Below are positions 11,901-19,945 of a stretch of DNA of 64,000 nucleotides, piece after piece. The stretch is from assembly GCA_003116995.1 (NCBI GenBank), contig BDSL01000110.1, positions 1 through 64,000 on the forward strand, written 5' to 3'. The DNA is from Yamagishiella unicocca. Its lineage: Eukaryota > Chlorophyta > Chlorophyceae > Chlamydomonadales > Volvocaceae. The number at the start of each line of letters is the position of its first letter. Positions within the stretch are counted from its first letter, which is position 1. Made by a program: the position numbers and the translations under genes. Under the pieces are notes generated by a model. It saw only the letters and a list, made by a program, of their open reading frames with translations. It was not told where the DNA came from and made no database searches.

Positions 11901-12756
11901 GCTTGCTGGAGACATGTTTCTTAAGGTTCGGGGTCCAAATGTGCGGGAATGACCGTGCGCATGCCTGTTTCTTCAGGGGCGGTGCGCTAGTCTGGGCGTG
12001 CTGGGCTGAAACGTATATGGAAACTGATTCATGATGTTTCAAATGTTCGTATGGGGCTGGGTCTTCTCGGCTGGGAGCATGTTCTGCCGAACGAGTCGCG
12101 ATACTGGTGCCGGCATACTGCCTGCTCTTGCTGCTGCCTGATATACATGTATGTATGGCTTGTGATTGCTGTGTTGCCAGGCTCGCTGGGTGGCTACCAT
12201 GCTGCGTCGGTAGGCATTCAGGCGCCCGGGATACTCGGCAACTGCTGTCACTGGCTGGTGGGCTATATTGCGTGAGATGTATGGGTTGATCTGCTATGCA
12301 GGTGAGCTTGCTGTGTTCCTTGAATGGCCAGACCGGCCGGTCGGTGTCTATAGGACACTGTTGCTGTTCGAGTGCGGAATAGGTGTTATTTACATACATC
12401 TCTTTTCTGTCACAGCTGTTTCGTGGGCTGCCGGTGCCGAATGCTTCGGACATGGTAGCATCGCTCGGGGGGTGTCCTTGCGGACGAGTCGGGTGTGACC
12501 GGCGAGCCGCATTCACCACCAGTTGGTTCCCTTTAATCGGCTTTCGTCTTCGGCAGGTCGGGCCCATGGCCAGGCCGGTTTCCCGGACAACTGGCTCACC
12601 CTTCCACCTTACTACGGCCCGGGACTGGTGTGCGGTGCCAAACCTGGACAGCGTTAGCACAAGCAGGCATAGCAAATATTGTAGCCTGCTAGCATTAATC
12701 CATCCTTCCAACTTGCGCGACTGACCTGTCGCGTGACTCCCCTTTGCTGCAGCCAT
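5947..12756 (-). CDS. retrotransposon polyprotein: membrane segments, Josephin-like domain, AP endonuclease, reverse transcriptase
   Basis: 2,269 residues. There is a hydrophobic stretch near residues 27-44. Residues ~527-680 contain four or five likely membrane helices. A Josephin-like region follows. A partial copy (YHEKQ, then CMTRAVNNLLGG, near 788-800) precedes a fuller one (CGIHATNNLLG near 883; GYFSEYAINHYL; HTYAVKREGNNWTKIESL near 1,006-1,022). The Josephin Cys and second His are present, but the usual catalytic Asn position reads Glu (KIESL). A Pro-rich linker leads to an AP-type endonuclease (THNVRGL near 1,292; LTETKLG; SGDFNA; SRIDDILL). The RT follows, with NKAPGPDGIPNE near 1,937, FSSAFNTI, GTVQGDTLSP and AYADDLAV near 2,177. 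The frame breaks after KIKIGGKL, at the thumb. Start chosen as the first ATG of the open frame. Endonuclease and RT are certain; Josephin is likely; the role of the membrane segments is unknown. Confidence 0.85.
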   Translation of the reverse strand: MAAAKGSHATGQSRKLEGWINASRLQYLLCLLVLTLSRFGTAHQSRAVVRWKGEPVVRETGLAMGPTCRRRKPIKGNQLVVNAARRSHPTRPQGHPPSDATMSEAFGTGSPRNSCDRKEMYVNNTYSALEQQQCPIDTDRPVWPFKEHSKLTCIADQPIHLTQYSPPASDSSCRVSRAPECLPTQHGSHPASLATQQSQAIHTCISGSSKSRQYAGTSIATRSAEHAPSREDPAPYEHLKHHESVSIYVSAQHAQTSAPPLKKQACARSFPHIWTPNLKKHVSSKPAEKPTRDLDKCWPTQLAPPEPSDMHQLQLGRRHSPTPTQTKHPDLAICILANKSIHNIAPMPPVALPARKCTKYQPVQAGPPCPEADTYLQTNYNLLVRQMDHTWNRTVVVPLLYPHVNVGINQSGAHRLLSPGLQSLLRALIAMPLGGTETLLKYGQMEPGRKLWLSPYWGEDRQQAYDCCSIEATLYRRSIPDITMQQATKHLAETYVTGPDPSMPATHASHVARQRLSVIANSLARPFKSVTWAAYFTVYWTAYVAQYLIATTIWLMTAAVAIAGVYHLYTKTQIAWRWNLSNNTIPTALNAAGVAAASLFPTALVACASPLIGCSIPLVGATALLLWVVIPLTPLVSSTVIPAARVLGRQLIQAARRVYSKPKILTVMLLGALTFCYVHRLRITEPTNPTLTIAPTALVGIRTLAILYPSRKNETSAATVINAKPQHAQIPADNHKTNTPAADAKLRGGDDATPANATTRPNEPPRPPQPTQWPPPIPPANGTPLYHEKQWRQRCMTRAVNNLLGGSHTDPPHVPTYCNAMLTHMNTPLRGAYGAHRPAAPQAARNQTRALPPPPPGTPPNPIPWPPPAPVRAYREAQLPLYGFCGIHATNNLLGWKCLDGYHVLRYCESTLAHLTAQNSHNHPTPEIAQLANAWSTCYRPNGYFSEYAINHYLANCSTIAGQADRHLILRRVNTLPPPRPTKEQILGMLPQPARNLGFTVHGEVHTYAVKREGNNWTKIESLSEGRRDMSAENWSCIKGTLYYLDTHERHEHNPETGPLADVPAPPASQHPLPDPAHEIPHTDPSGDNVRHAQYDGGTPANGTTDQPPGTQRRRAAERRNPSVTVRWAVGGEFLMVGDTLSGPDANAGIHQLMRNQTDMEPTERIPPRAEAPAKRRKRQPPANPPPNDANTAIHKQPHTIMNYLAALTGGRAREHPEQQAAPNQTQPPERSPERRNNQTAAGETVTQGAAQANQQAPPGAQNTEETRPRVPTTPLEPPNDAAPPGTWPPQSLHLVTHNVRGLYNKLETVLCNVREWNADIIVLTETKLGHRTDWLRRVMQAEHAGYRIYSSSKPWTGDPRQRAAGVLVAVADKYSRMNATTPIQPPKRLAGYISHCVIATPRSIPLHVIGVYCPEDTHIRDAIYSYCAGVTAAVAAAGNHLIISGDFNAVLHPNERSTNTMDTADRQHSAFALANHLEPIQAPGTGRQMSYTQLQHETATHRSRIDDILLNAPLRVAVLNRGTGPTTANPTPRPTEMITVAGGSFDHNPVHARLPIANMRLWEARGPTPRTQNTETRPVPPSWKDVVLPIPAAALQKATNTMRASLTTATAALMAKLRPAKREIEAALAAHTSMATATGAQPTTAEELAAQLSTSTAIQETNVDTLAAELQGILDGALTTLLDCCPRKPPQTGKKHAPRKTSRQIKKLYTQHKQLKELYETELNDTIGARHPAQPATPAGQTRRTPSQADQRPTDRPGSPTPRRRTTNTSAIRMPTPRPPRRAHTRTTGLLAQIREVGIALHLLVRKETQNNVTKARNRFRHRLTTKARQAHKEIFTSAQGERGIPAVQHPTSKELCTDADTILEAIHTYYQDQAVAVTGPRTGLYRPEEVQRTYPFLPGPTTTDPFTLHSPKDPRSHSLLASIADPTNFQTCLTHLSRNKAPGPDGIPNELLKALPAEVHAAMHDLMLVMWVKAETPREWTTSTTVLLPKPGDPTTLNNYRPIALANTTYKLWTSLLTVAIGDAAAALNLFSEAQEGFLAYRNTERQILNLIHAIEDSALTRQDLYAAYIDFSSAFNTISHDLLLQVMWDLGLPEDLILVIRNLYSQARTAVRTEHGTTNPIHIERGTVQGDTLSPVLFIIFIEPMLRWLHAGGRGYHYGCLDKNENIRYNCSSAAYADDLAVLATNPQDLQTQCDKISQYAAWAGMKVNNKKCAVTGILHKRAGHDKSIKGPTCERTLKSILCDKIKIGGKLVPYTPQRTPTSTSG
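5995..5998 (-). other. -1 frame break in retrotransposon RT
   Basis: On the minus strand the sequence is GGC GGA AAA TTG in the upstream frame. Stepping back one base in the AAAA run moves translation into the frame that encodes the YKYLG thumb motif and the remaining 1,150 residues. The run does not form a canonical X XXY YYZ slippery site. A simple one-base loss is as likely as programmed frameshifting. Confidence 0.75.
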
Positions 12757-12822
12757 AGAGCAAACTGCAGGGCCTTAAGGGAATTGTATTGTATATATAT
12801 CGTGCGCCTATGAAAGCAAAAT

Positions 12823-12895
12823 AAGCTTCCATAGTAGACTCTCGCAGGCCTATGGCCTCCGTCCTGCCCGATAGGAAGGTACCGGAAGCTGCCGC
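12823..12895 (-). repeat. upstream copy of the retrotransposon terminal repeat
   Basis: AAGCTTCCATAGTAGACT and the bases after it match 2,499-2,527 exactly over 29 bp, then diverge gradually (GGAAGCTGCC also shared). The copy lies about 70 bp upstream of the polyprotein start and in the same orientation as the 3' copies. It may be the 3' end of a neighbouring element copy, as in a tandem insertion, or part of a terminal direct repeat. Confidence 0.6.
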
Positions 12896-13700
12896 GACCC
12901 AACCGCGCCAAACCCGTCCGAACAACCGTCGTGGCATCCCAGGGACTTCGGCGACACCCTCTCTGCGTTTATGGCAGCGTCCTCGCACCACCTCTCACGG
13001 CCGACACAGCCCTGCCAACAGTGCAATGTTCGGGATACGACTCCTGCTCTTGCCACGTTTTCGTAGCATCCGGAGAGCCGGAAGGCGCCCCGGCGGCCTC
13101 AGATCTAGCTCGGAGACTTGCAGAGGACGGGTTTCGAACAGATTTCAGTAATATCGAAAAGGGCTTGCAAGCGGATGCCCATCCATGCGGTTTCCGGGAT
13201 GCAAAGGTTTGCGGGATTGCACCTAGATTCCTATTTAGGCCATTACCACGTGTCCGGCTTCAGGCAGCGCACTGCCGTACTCGCCGCTCGCCGTCTCCAA
13301 TGTTTTCGTGAGGGGACGGCCGCCTCGAAGGCGTAGGTCGAGCGAGGTAAGGGCGGTAGGGAGGGAGGCGGTGACGGGGGTGGGGATGGCGGAGGAGAGG
13401 GGGGAGGAGAGGGGAGCAATGAGGGTGGTGAGGATGGAGGCGACGGCGGTGGTGACGAGCGGGGTGGGGTGATAAGAGAATCCGCGAATCCACGGCCGAC
13501 AAACCGAGGGCGGTGAAGGTGACAGTCCAGCGGAGCGGCGCGCCAAAGAGCAGAAACGGAGGCGCGGCTGAGGTGTAGTAATCAGCAACGTTGACTGTAG
13601 CCAAGTATGGCGATAAGAAGGCGACTAGGCGAGAACTGGAAAAAAGCGGCTGGAAGAGGCGCTGGTCGTAAAGGAAGAGGCGCTGGTCGTAAAAGCGTAG
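12896..13700. other. repeat-rich spacer with a G-rich purine tract
   Basis: No supported gene. 13,157-13,200 repeats the AAAAGGGCTTGCAAGCGGAT block of ~1,670. About 13,340-13,450 is a G-rich purine-biased stretch (GGGAGG, GGGGGT, GAGGGGGGAGGAG) capable of G-quadruplex formation. 13,486-13,520 contains GAATCCACGGCCGAC, a module that also occurs in the introns of the FUSED gene near 56,390, 57,690 and 58,195. Confidence 0.5.
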
Positions 13701-13715
13701 GACGGCCGTAATAAG

Positions 13716-13776
13716 AAGTGCCCGATGGTTCTCTACCTCTTGGTCTGGAACCCACTGTAACCGTTACAACAACGAA
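13716..13776 (-). mobile_element. terminal fragment of a TIR element family (right-end type)
   Basis: Contains CCCGATGGTT, CTACCTCTTGGTCTGGAACC and CACTGTAACCGTTACAAC. This is the reverse complement of the ends at 14,418 and 14,550. No left partner was found nearby. Several other copies in the window define the family. Confidence 0.65.
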
Positions 13777-14324
13777 CAAGTGGATTCAACGGACGAGGAG
13801 GCGAAGACCGAAGTGGAGCGCAGCCCGGAAAACTACCAACAGCCCGTGAATGCGAACGAAAGAACAGGGTGCCCGGCACGAAGGAACCCGCCCGGTTACG
13901 TGCGAAAAAAGGGAATTGTAGGCTGACCTGAAGGACGGCACGAGCGAGCAAAGCCGGCGAGGGTCAGGACCGGACGGCGAGGATGAAGGCATGCGACGGG
14001 CAGGCGGGGGCAGAGGGGATGGAGTGAGATGCGCGACGACTATGGCCTACGACTACGTTAGTATGCCAAAGGACGGAGAGGAGGAGGATATAGTGCGGGA
14101 CGGGCACAGCTGGGACGGTACGGATGGGCGTCGGACGACAAGGCAAGGGGATGAACTGGGATGCATGTGGCGTGCGGGCTCCTATCTAGGAGCTCCCCAC
14201 AGCGCCACCGCCCAAACGAGCCAATGCACCGAGGCTCGCCGGGGCAATGTGGGCACGCATGCAGCAGGGCGGGCAGGCGCAAGGCAGAGTGCAGACGGCG
14301 GGGGCAGCAGTGGTGGCGGTGGCG

Positions 14325-14385
14325 GTGGGGTGTGTGTGCATGTGTGTGTGTGCATGTGTGTGCATGTGGTGGTGATGGTGGTGGT
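14325..14385. repeat. TG/TGCATG microsatellite
   Basis: GTGTGTGTGCATGTGTGTG-type simple repeat followed by GTGGTG repeats. Low-complexity sequence; no function inferred. Confidence 0.8.
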
Positions 14386-14417
14386 GGCGGACTTTGGGCA
14401 TTACCTTTCAAACTCTC

Positions 14418-14790
14418 GCTACAGTGGGTTCCAGACCAAGAGGTAGAACCATCGGGCACATCGCCTGACACTGGAAAGACGGAGGAAACAAAGACCGACA
14501 AGCACCGAAACAAAGGCAAACCACCAGAACACCAAATCGACATGGGGTGGTTGTTGTAACGGTTACAGTGGGTTCCAGACCAAGAGGTAGAACCATCGGG
14601 CGCATCGCCTGACACTGAACAAGACGGAGGAAACAAAAAGCGACATGCACCGAAACAAAGGCAAACCACCAGAACACCAAATTGACAGGCCCTAGGCATA
14701 CAGAGCAGCAGCCAGCACCCCAGGGGGAATTTGCACTAGAGGCTCCCCTATCAGGAACTGGCCACCAACCAACCTAACAGCCCAGCATCC
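14418..14790 (+). mobile_element. two tandem left ends of the TIR element family
   Basis: CAGTGGGTTCCAGACCAAGA followed by GGTAGAACCATCGGGC and CATCGCCTGACACTG occurs at ~14,423 and again at ~14,568, each followed by the same ~90-bp subterminal sequence (AGGCAAACCACCAGAACACC). After the second copy, AGCACCCCAGGGGGAATTTG and GAGGCTCCCCTATCAGGAAC match the reverse complement of 41,820-41,880. The subterminal inverted repeat of this family is therefore over 200 bp long. The likely right-end partners are at 15,905-16,003 and 16,178-16,310. Confidence 0.65.
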
Positions 14791-15900
14791 GACAAACCAG
14801 TGAAGCCCAGCATCCGACAAACCAGTGAAGCGCCGCAACGGTGGTGGTGAAGGTATGTGCCTGTGAGGGAAGTGCGTGGCGGCTGTAGATGGGCGGCGAG
14901 TGCGAACGGCGGCGGCTGCGGACTGGGCGGCGGGGGTAAGGGAAAGGTCATGGGCTAAGAAGCCGAGTAGGAAACCGTTTGGTACACACGTTTGGGGCTG
15001 CGTGCTGGAGAATTTCGCTGAAAAACGAGAATTGGAGGTCGGGATTTCGTTGAGAAACGAGAATCGGAGGTCGGGATATCAACCGCTGCCGGCTGTATCG
15101 TCTATCCCCGCTACTACGGCTGCAATACCTAGACTAACCGGCGCGGTTTAGGGGAACGATTTGAGAGGTCAGTTTTGGCGCGCGGTGGAGGACTTGGCGA
15201 GGTGGCTGGACATGCGATAGCGAAAAGCAGTGACATGCGGTGACGCCCTGACCCACCCGAATGCAGACCGTGGACTTGTGGATGTCGAAGTAAAGTACCG
15301 GACAGGGCCATCCAGCGTCCGTGGCAGGGGGGTTCGGGGGAGGTGGGGAAGGTGCAGGAGGCGGGGAAGGTGGCGGTGGAGAGGGAGGCGGGGTGGGACG
15401 GGTGCACCGTGAGTCGGTTATGTACAAATACAGGTACCATAAACATTCCGTTTCCCGCCCTCAGCCCTCAGCCGCCCTCATCCGTCCAGCTCCAGCATGT
15501 CCCATTCACACGAAGCCCAGGAGCGGACAGCGCGTTGCTAGGCTCTGTTGGCCGCAGGGCATGCATTGGCTCCGGCCGTCGCGCAGGTGATGGTGACGCG
15601 TCTTCCTGCCGCGTAACGATATTAGGTTCAACATGTTAGGTACTTCGGGGCCGAGAGCCAGTCGTCAGTAATCATGTGTTGGGCAGTCTTTGTGGCGTAC
15701 CTTCAGGTCACACAGCCGATGGCCCCAAAGGATGCTCCTTTTGGATTGCATGCCAGACCAGTCTAAGCCTCACAAATATTGCGCAGTTTCACCGTCGACA
15801 CAGTGGATTGTACCGGCTTTACAGTGCGTCTGTGCGTCTGTGGAACAACGCCATATACCAAAGACAGCAAACCCATTGCATTGATACGAAGACAGTTAGG
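14791..15900. other. interior of TIR element(s), no supported gene
   Basis: No coding region is convincing. 14,955-15,000 shares GTAGGAAACCGTTTGGTAC and ACACACGTTTGGGG-type sequence with a FUSED intron at 57,455-57,500. 15,320-15,410 is a G-rich tract (GGGGGAGGTGGGGAAGGTG). 14,795-14,832 carries two copies of a 22-bp GCCCAGCATCCGACAAACCA unit. Confidence 0.4.
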
Positions 15901-15904
15901 CAGG

Positions 15905-16003
15905 TTTCCTTGCTTTCCTTGTCTCTTTCAGTGTCAGGCGATGCGCCCGATGGCTCTACCTTTTTAGGTCTGGAGCCCACTGTAACAAGTACAACAACAC
16001 AAG
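15905..16003 (-). mobile_element. right end of a TIR element
   Basis: Reads GTGTCAGGCGATGCGCCCGA, then TGGCTCTACC, GGTCTGGAGCCCACTGTAAC and a run of CAACAA. This is the reverse complement of the left-end consensus at 14,423 and 23,894. Slightly diverged in base composition (TGGCTC, as in the 23,890 copy). Confidence 0.65.
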
Positions 16004-16177
16004 ACGCTCGCCTACCTCCTCTATTTTGGCAACGACCAATCGCATGTCCACGTTAATTGTTGCCATAAGCAAACCTTTTCTCGCCGGGCTACTACTGGTA
16101 GGAATGCATGTTTCTGCAACGTCTGGCGGGCCACAGAAACGTGACCAGCCACCAGCTGTGGCCTCGTAACAACAAAA

Positions 16178-16310
16178 TATTATTGTGGTGGTTTGCCTTT
16201 GTCCCTATGCAATTCGATTTCCTCTCTTTCGTCTCCTTCAGTGTCAGGCGATATGTCCGATGGTTCTACATACCTTTTGGTCTGGAACCCACTGTAACAG
16301 TTATTACTAA
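16178..16310 (-). mobile_element. right end of a TIR element
   Basis: TGTGGTGGTTTGCCTTTGTC, then TCAGTGTCAGGCGATATGTC, TGGTCTGGAACCCACTGTAA and CAGTTATTAC. It matches the inverted subterminal sequence of the left ends at 14,423/14,568 and the right end at 41,890-42,057. Confidence 0.65.
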
Positions 16311-17383
16311 AATGTGTCCTCGAGGCGTCCTCAAGGTGTTCTCAAGGTGTTCTCAAGATAAGCCCAGGCAAACCCAGGACAAGAAGAACCCATGTGCCAT
16401 GTCCGTGGCCGCACCATACGGGAGCTGGGCTGAACCCAGCGCAGCAAGCACCCCGAAGGCCATGGAAGGCCGGGAATGGCAAAGACACACCGGCCAAGCC
16501 CAGGACAAGCGAGGGGGCCCATACCAAGACCGCACGATACAACAAACCAGCGCTAGCAGCCAGCAGATGCCCCAAAAGGGAATGGATAACTAAGAAACCC
16601 CGCCGTGCCCAAGACAGCAGGGCCCGACAAAAATGAGAACCCAGGCACCTCAAGGGCGGTCACCGCAGGAAACTGGGCCGCCGGGTCACTGGGCCGCCGG
16701 GGGCTTACTTCCGTCCCCAGCCAGCTCGGACCGACGGGCTGGGGACGGAAGCCGCCGGCGGCCCAGTGACCCGACCACCCGTGATAACACTCCCCACCAC
16801 GAAAGCTGGCCAGCAAAGGGAACTTCTGCACGACGGCTGTTCCAACCAACCAAGGCCAATGAAACAGGAAAATCGCAAAACCTGGCATACTGTGCCCCAG
16901 GCACACCCACCAACACGGTCGCAGACAACAGGAACAGAACGCGGAGACAATCCAGAAAACAGCCCCTGGCCCAGAAGGCACCAGACAGGCGGATATGTGT
17001 ATTACTTCTTGACACAGTGCCATGACCTGTGCCGACGATGGACTCTTACAGCAAAGGTCAACGCGACCGCAAGTTGCGCCACGCACAACGAGGCGCAACA
17101 TGAACATAAGAATAATCCATAACAAGTGAACGCCCTCACTTGAGACCTTTTATGTACAGTTGGGGTACATGCTCATGAGCATGAGCAGACGTAGGGCCCT
17201 CCCTGGTCCTGTCCACATCCCCGCGAACCGTTCGGTCAGGAAGCGTTTCTAAAGCAATAATGCAGGGAAGAGAAAGACAATTTGTATTTAATATACGTGC
17301 AGCCAACGAGGAGGCTTCCGTCGTGTTCACCTTTTCAGGTGTCATTCCTATATAGGAATTTTCAGGTGTCATTCCTATATATG
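16311..17383. other. repeat region with a long imperfect hairpin
   Basis: No supported gene. Includes the third copy of the GGACAAGA block (16,350-16,520, itself twice) and a ~38-bp inverted repeat (16,682-16,722 and 16,736-16,773). Just left of the large TIR element, TTTTCAGGTGTCATTCCTAT is present twice (about 17,331 and 17,359). Confidence 0.5.
16682..16773. repeat. imperfect inverted repeat, ~38-bp arms
   Basis: The left arm runs CGGGTCACTGGGCCGCCGG to TTCCGTCCCCAGCC. The right arm is its reverse complement apart from a 3-nt insertion and a base change. The loop is about 13 nt. The stem is very GC-rich. It could be a fossil TIR pair or a hairpin RNA source; nothing supports either. Confidence 0.7.
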
Positions 17384-17729
17384 CCCTATGGCAGCCAAAT
17401 CGTCGTAAAGGCCTCGTAAAAGCCTTACGAGCCTTCATAAGAGCCCTCGTAAGAGCCCTCATAATCGTTTACGAGCTGTCATTATGACGGTTCCTAAGTT
17501 CGTTACCGCATAAGAAGGCCCTACGACTCTTACGAGCCTTTTAAGACGAGACCTTTAAATGCGTCGTAACCTCTTACGACTTGTTTTAGTGGGGTAAGCA
17601 CCGTGCAGGCTCGCCAACTTCGGCGCATTTACACCGTTCAGTGCATCGCAGAGGCTTCATCCACCTAGAACCTTTTGTAACTCTCAATTATGGACTGATT
17701 TGAGTTTACAATCTGCGCTCAGTATGTCT

Positions 17730-18460
17730 GAGCACGCTCGAAGCTCAGAGACCGGCCCGGTGTCCCGTACGTCTAGCTACCTACATACATACGTGAATAC
17801 CTCTCTTAGTGTTTCATCACTGCCTCGTATCAATTGCTGCCGTTCTAACCTATTCGTTATCCCAGAAACGATGCTACCCCACGACTAGGGAGTTGCGTGG
17901 AAACTCAGCCAGCGCTGCAGCGGGGTCGGAGACCGGCCCGGTCTCGGATCAATTAATACCGTTTTTATCCACACTGGCTCCTGGAAACGATGCAAACCCA
18001 CGAAGAGGCAGCTGCACGCAAACCCAGCGCTGCGGGGTCGGAGACCGGCCCGGTCTGGGATCGATTGCTACCGTTCTAATCAACACTGTCTCCCGAAAAC
18101 GATGCAAACCCACGAAGAGGCAGCTGCACGCAAACCCAGCGCTGCGGGGTCGGAGACCGGCCCGGTCTGGGATCGATTGCTACCGTTCTAATCAACACTG
18201 TCTCCCGGAAACGATGCAAACCCACGAAGAGGCAGCTGCACGCAAACCCAGAGCTGCGGGGTCGGAGACCGGCCCGGTCTCGGATCAATTAATACCGTTT
18301 TTATCCACACTGGCTCCTGGAAACGATGCAAACCCACGAAGAGGCAGCTGCACGCAAACCCAGAGCTGCGGGGTCGGAGACCGGCCCGGTCTCGGATCAA
18401 TTAATACCGTTTTTATCCACACTGGCTCCTGGAAACGATGCAAACCCACGAAGAGGCAGC
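17730..18460. repeat. 112-bp tandem repeat array, left part
   Basis: Exact 112-bp period (CAGCTG anchors at 18,009, 18,121, 18,233, 18,345, 18,457), with diverged partial units before. Two unit subtypes occur: one with GATCAATTAATACCGTTTTT, the other with GATCGATTGCTACCGTTCTA. Every unit contains GAGACCGGCCCGGTCTC or a close variant, an inverted repeat of 7 bp around GCC. Confidence 0.9.
18456..18460. other. target-site duplication (left)
   Basis: GCAGC immediately before the 5' LTR. The same five bases follow the 3' LTR at 25,228-25,232. Removing the retrotransposon restores an intact 112-bp repeat unit (GCAGC then TGCACG). Confidence 0.9.
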
Positions 18461-18776
18461 TGTTGTATCACGCCTGTGTGGCGCGGTGCAGAGTTACGCC
18501 TGTGTGGCGTGACGGTCACTCCTGTGTGGAGTGCAACGGATGCTTCGGCAACCGGGCGCACTGACTGTGTGTCAGTGTGGTGGCTTCGGCTACTGGTAGT
18601 GGACCTGTGTGGTCCCACTGATGTTTCATCGGTTGGAGGTTCTGGCTATGTCGAGGCCTGGAGGACGTCGAACTGTGTGTACGACGTCGAGCGCTCGCTG
18701 TGTCAAGACGGCTCGCTCTTTCTCTAACCGGTAGTTCTCACTACCACCAAATCTGGACTTTGGCTGGTATACATCA
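18461..18776 (+). repeat. 5' LTR of Ty3/Gypsy element, 316 bp
   Basis: Begins TGTTGTATCA and ends TATACATCA, so it has the TG...CA ends of LTRs. Its sequence is repeated at 23,847-23,889 plus 24,933-25,227. I saw no differences over the shared part apart from a 22-bp tandem duplication in the 3' copy, which points to a young insertion. Confidence 0.9.
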
Positions 18777-18778
18777 AC

Positions 18779-18793
18779 TGGACTCGAGACGAC
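18779..18793 (+). promoter_or_regulatory. putative primer-binding site
   Basis: TGGACTCGAGACG starts two bases after the 5' LTR. Primer-binding sites start with TGG, the complement of the tRNA CCA end. I cannot name the tRNA; it does not match the initiator-Met type (TGGTATCAGAG). Confidence 0.5.
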
Positions 18794-18829
18794 TTTTCTG
18801 GGATTTATCCTTCACGTTTCCGCTATAAC

Positions 18830-19945
18830 ATGTCTGACTGGGAGATGGACGACTTCGCCGACGCCGAGCCGACGCTGTGCATTTGCGGTCGGCCTCTCCT
18901 GGTCGACAAGGGCACTGACCCTATTTTCAGCGACAAGGCCACTCAGCTTGACGCCTCTGAGCTCGCTACGGGTGGATTCCCGGCCTTTGCCACGATGGGC
19001 AACGGCGCGTCTCGTGGCTCCGCTGTGGTGGAGGCTCCTTTTCGGGTGAATGTTCCGTCGCCCACGCTTTCGATTGCCGCGAAGGAAGACGAGGGCGTAG
19101 TTGCGCAGCGCGTCCTAGCATTTATCCGCGATGTGACTGAAATGTGGCCTCTAGTTCCGTGGGGTCAAAATGACGCGTCGCGCCGGTTTTTCCTTTCGCA
19201 TGCCTTGGAAGGTCGCGCGAAGGTGTGGTGCAACGCGTGGACTCTGGCAAAGGGCCCTTACACCTCCGATGAGCTCCTTGCTGCTTTGCGTGTTCGCTTT
19301 GCTCCTCAGCTTTTCTCGCCGGAGCATGTCACTCGCGAGTACCTGAGCGCTAACAACCATCGCATGCGCCCCCGAGACACCGTTGCCGCGTACTGTAGCC
19401 GCTTCGAGGCAAAGCTGTCTCACATTCCCAATGTGTCGGAGGGCGAGCGCATGTTCTGGTTCCGTGCTGGTCTGTCTGAGTCCCTTGCCTCAGAGTGTGC
19501 GACGGATCACCTCGGCCAAGAGTTTCCCTCGTACGCCGCGTTGGTCCAGCACGCCCTAGGCAAGGAACTTCAACACGCCGCTGGAGCTGCCGCTGCTAAA
19601 CGTTCGCGTGCCGCTTTACGCCTGCACTCGGTAATGGCTGTGCAGGAGAGCGACGATGAGGGTTACGAGGAGCCCGCTCCTGGCCGCAAACGTCGTCGCG
19701 CTCCCGCCGCTCCCGTTGTTGCCGCCGCGGCCGCGGGTGGAAACTCCCGTCACGCGGATAAGAAGTGTTACAAGTGCGGGGTCATGGGTCATATCGCAGC
19801 CGATTGTTCTGTAGTGGGGCCCCGGCCTCCGCCGGGCTCGCAGCCGGCTCAGGACAAGAAGCGCAAGGGCAATCGGTTCCAGCGGGGGCGTGGCAAGAAG
19901 GAGAAGGCTCCCCCTGCTGCTGCGGCTGATGCGATGGCCGATTAG
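18830..19945 (+). CDS. retrotransposon Gag
   Basis: 371 residues. Gag forms the nucleocapsid that packages the element RNA. An acidic N-terminus is followed by a helical capsid region (about residues 80-245, with FFLSHALEGRAKVWCNAW and FRAGLSESLASE). A basic hinge (GRKRRRAP) follows, then one zinc knuckle CYKCGVMGHIAADC (C-x2-C-x4-H-x4-C) near residues 313-326, and a Lys/Arg-rich tail. It starts at the first ATG after the leader. It ends in TAG, after which the same frame stays open into pol, so Gag and Gag-Pol could arise from one frame by stop-codon readthrough. Confidence 0.92.
   Translation: MSDWEMDDFADAEPTLCICGRPLLVDKGTDPIFSDKATQLDASELATGGFPAFATMGNGASRGSAVVEAPFRVNVPSPTLSIAAKEDEGVVAQRVLAFIRDVTEMWPLVPWGQNDASRRFFLSHALEGRAKVWCNAWTLAKGPYTSDELLAALRVRFAPQLFSPEHVTREYLSANNHRMRPRDTVAAYCSRFEAKLSHIPNVSEGERMFWFRAGLSESLASECATDHLGQEFPSYAALVQHALGKELQHAAGAAAAKRSRAALRLHSVMAVQESDDEGYEEPAPGRKRRRAPAAPVVAAAAAGGNSRHADKKCYKCGVMGHIAADCSVVGPRPPPGSQPAQDKKRKGNRFQRGRGKKEKAPPAAAADAMAD

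Larger units (their letters stand above)
2424..12851 (-). mobile_element. non-LTR (LINE-type) retrotransposon, about 10 kb
   Basis: The two long minus-strand ORFs (12,756-5,947 and 5,950-2,495) together carry an AP-type endonuclease and a reverse transcriptase of the LINE type. The element is bounded by copies of the same short repeat at 2,424-2,580 and 12,823-12,851. No LTRs, integrase or RNase H were recognised. Upstream of the endonuclease there is a hydrophobic multi-segment region and a Josephin-like domain, which I would not expect in a standard LINE. Dualen/RandI-type elements of Chlamydomonas are long LINEs with an AP endonuclease plus a restriction-like endonuclease. I did not find the restriction-like endonuclease or CCHC signature at the C-terminus here, so the clade is left open. 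The ORFs are almost intact, which suggests recent activity. Confidence 0.8.
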
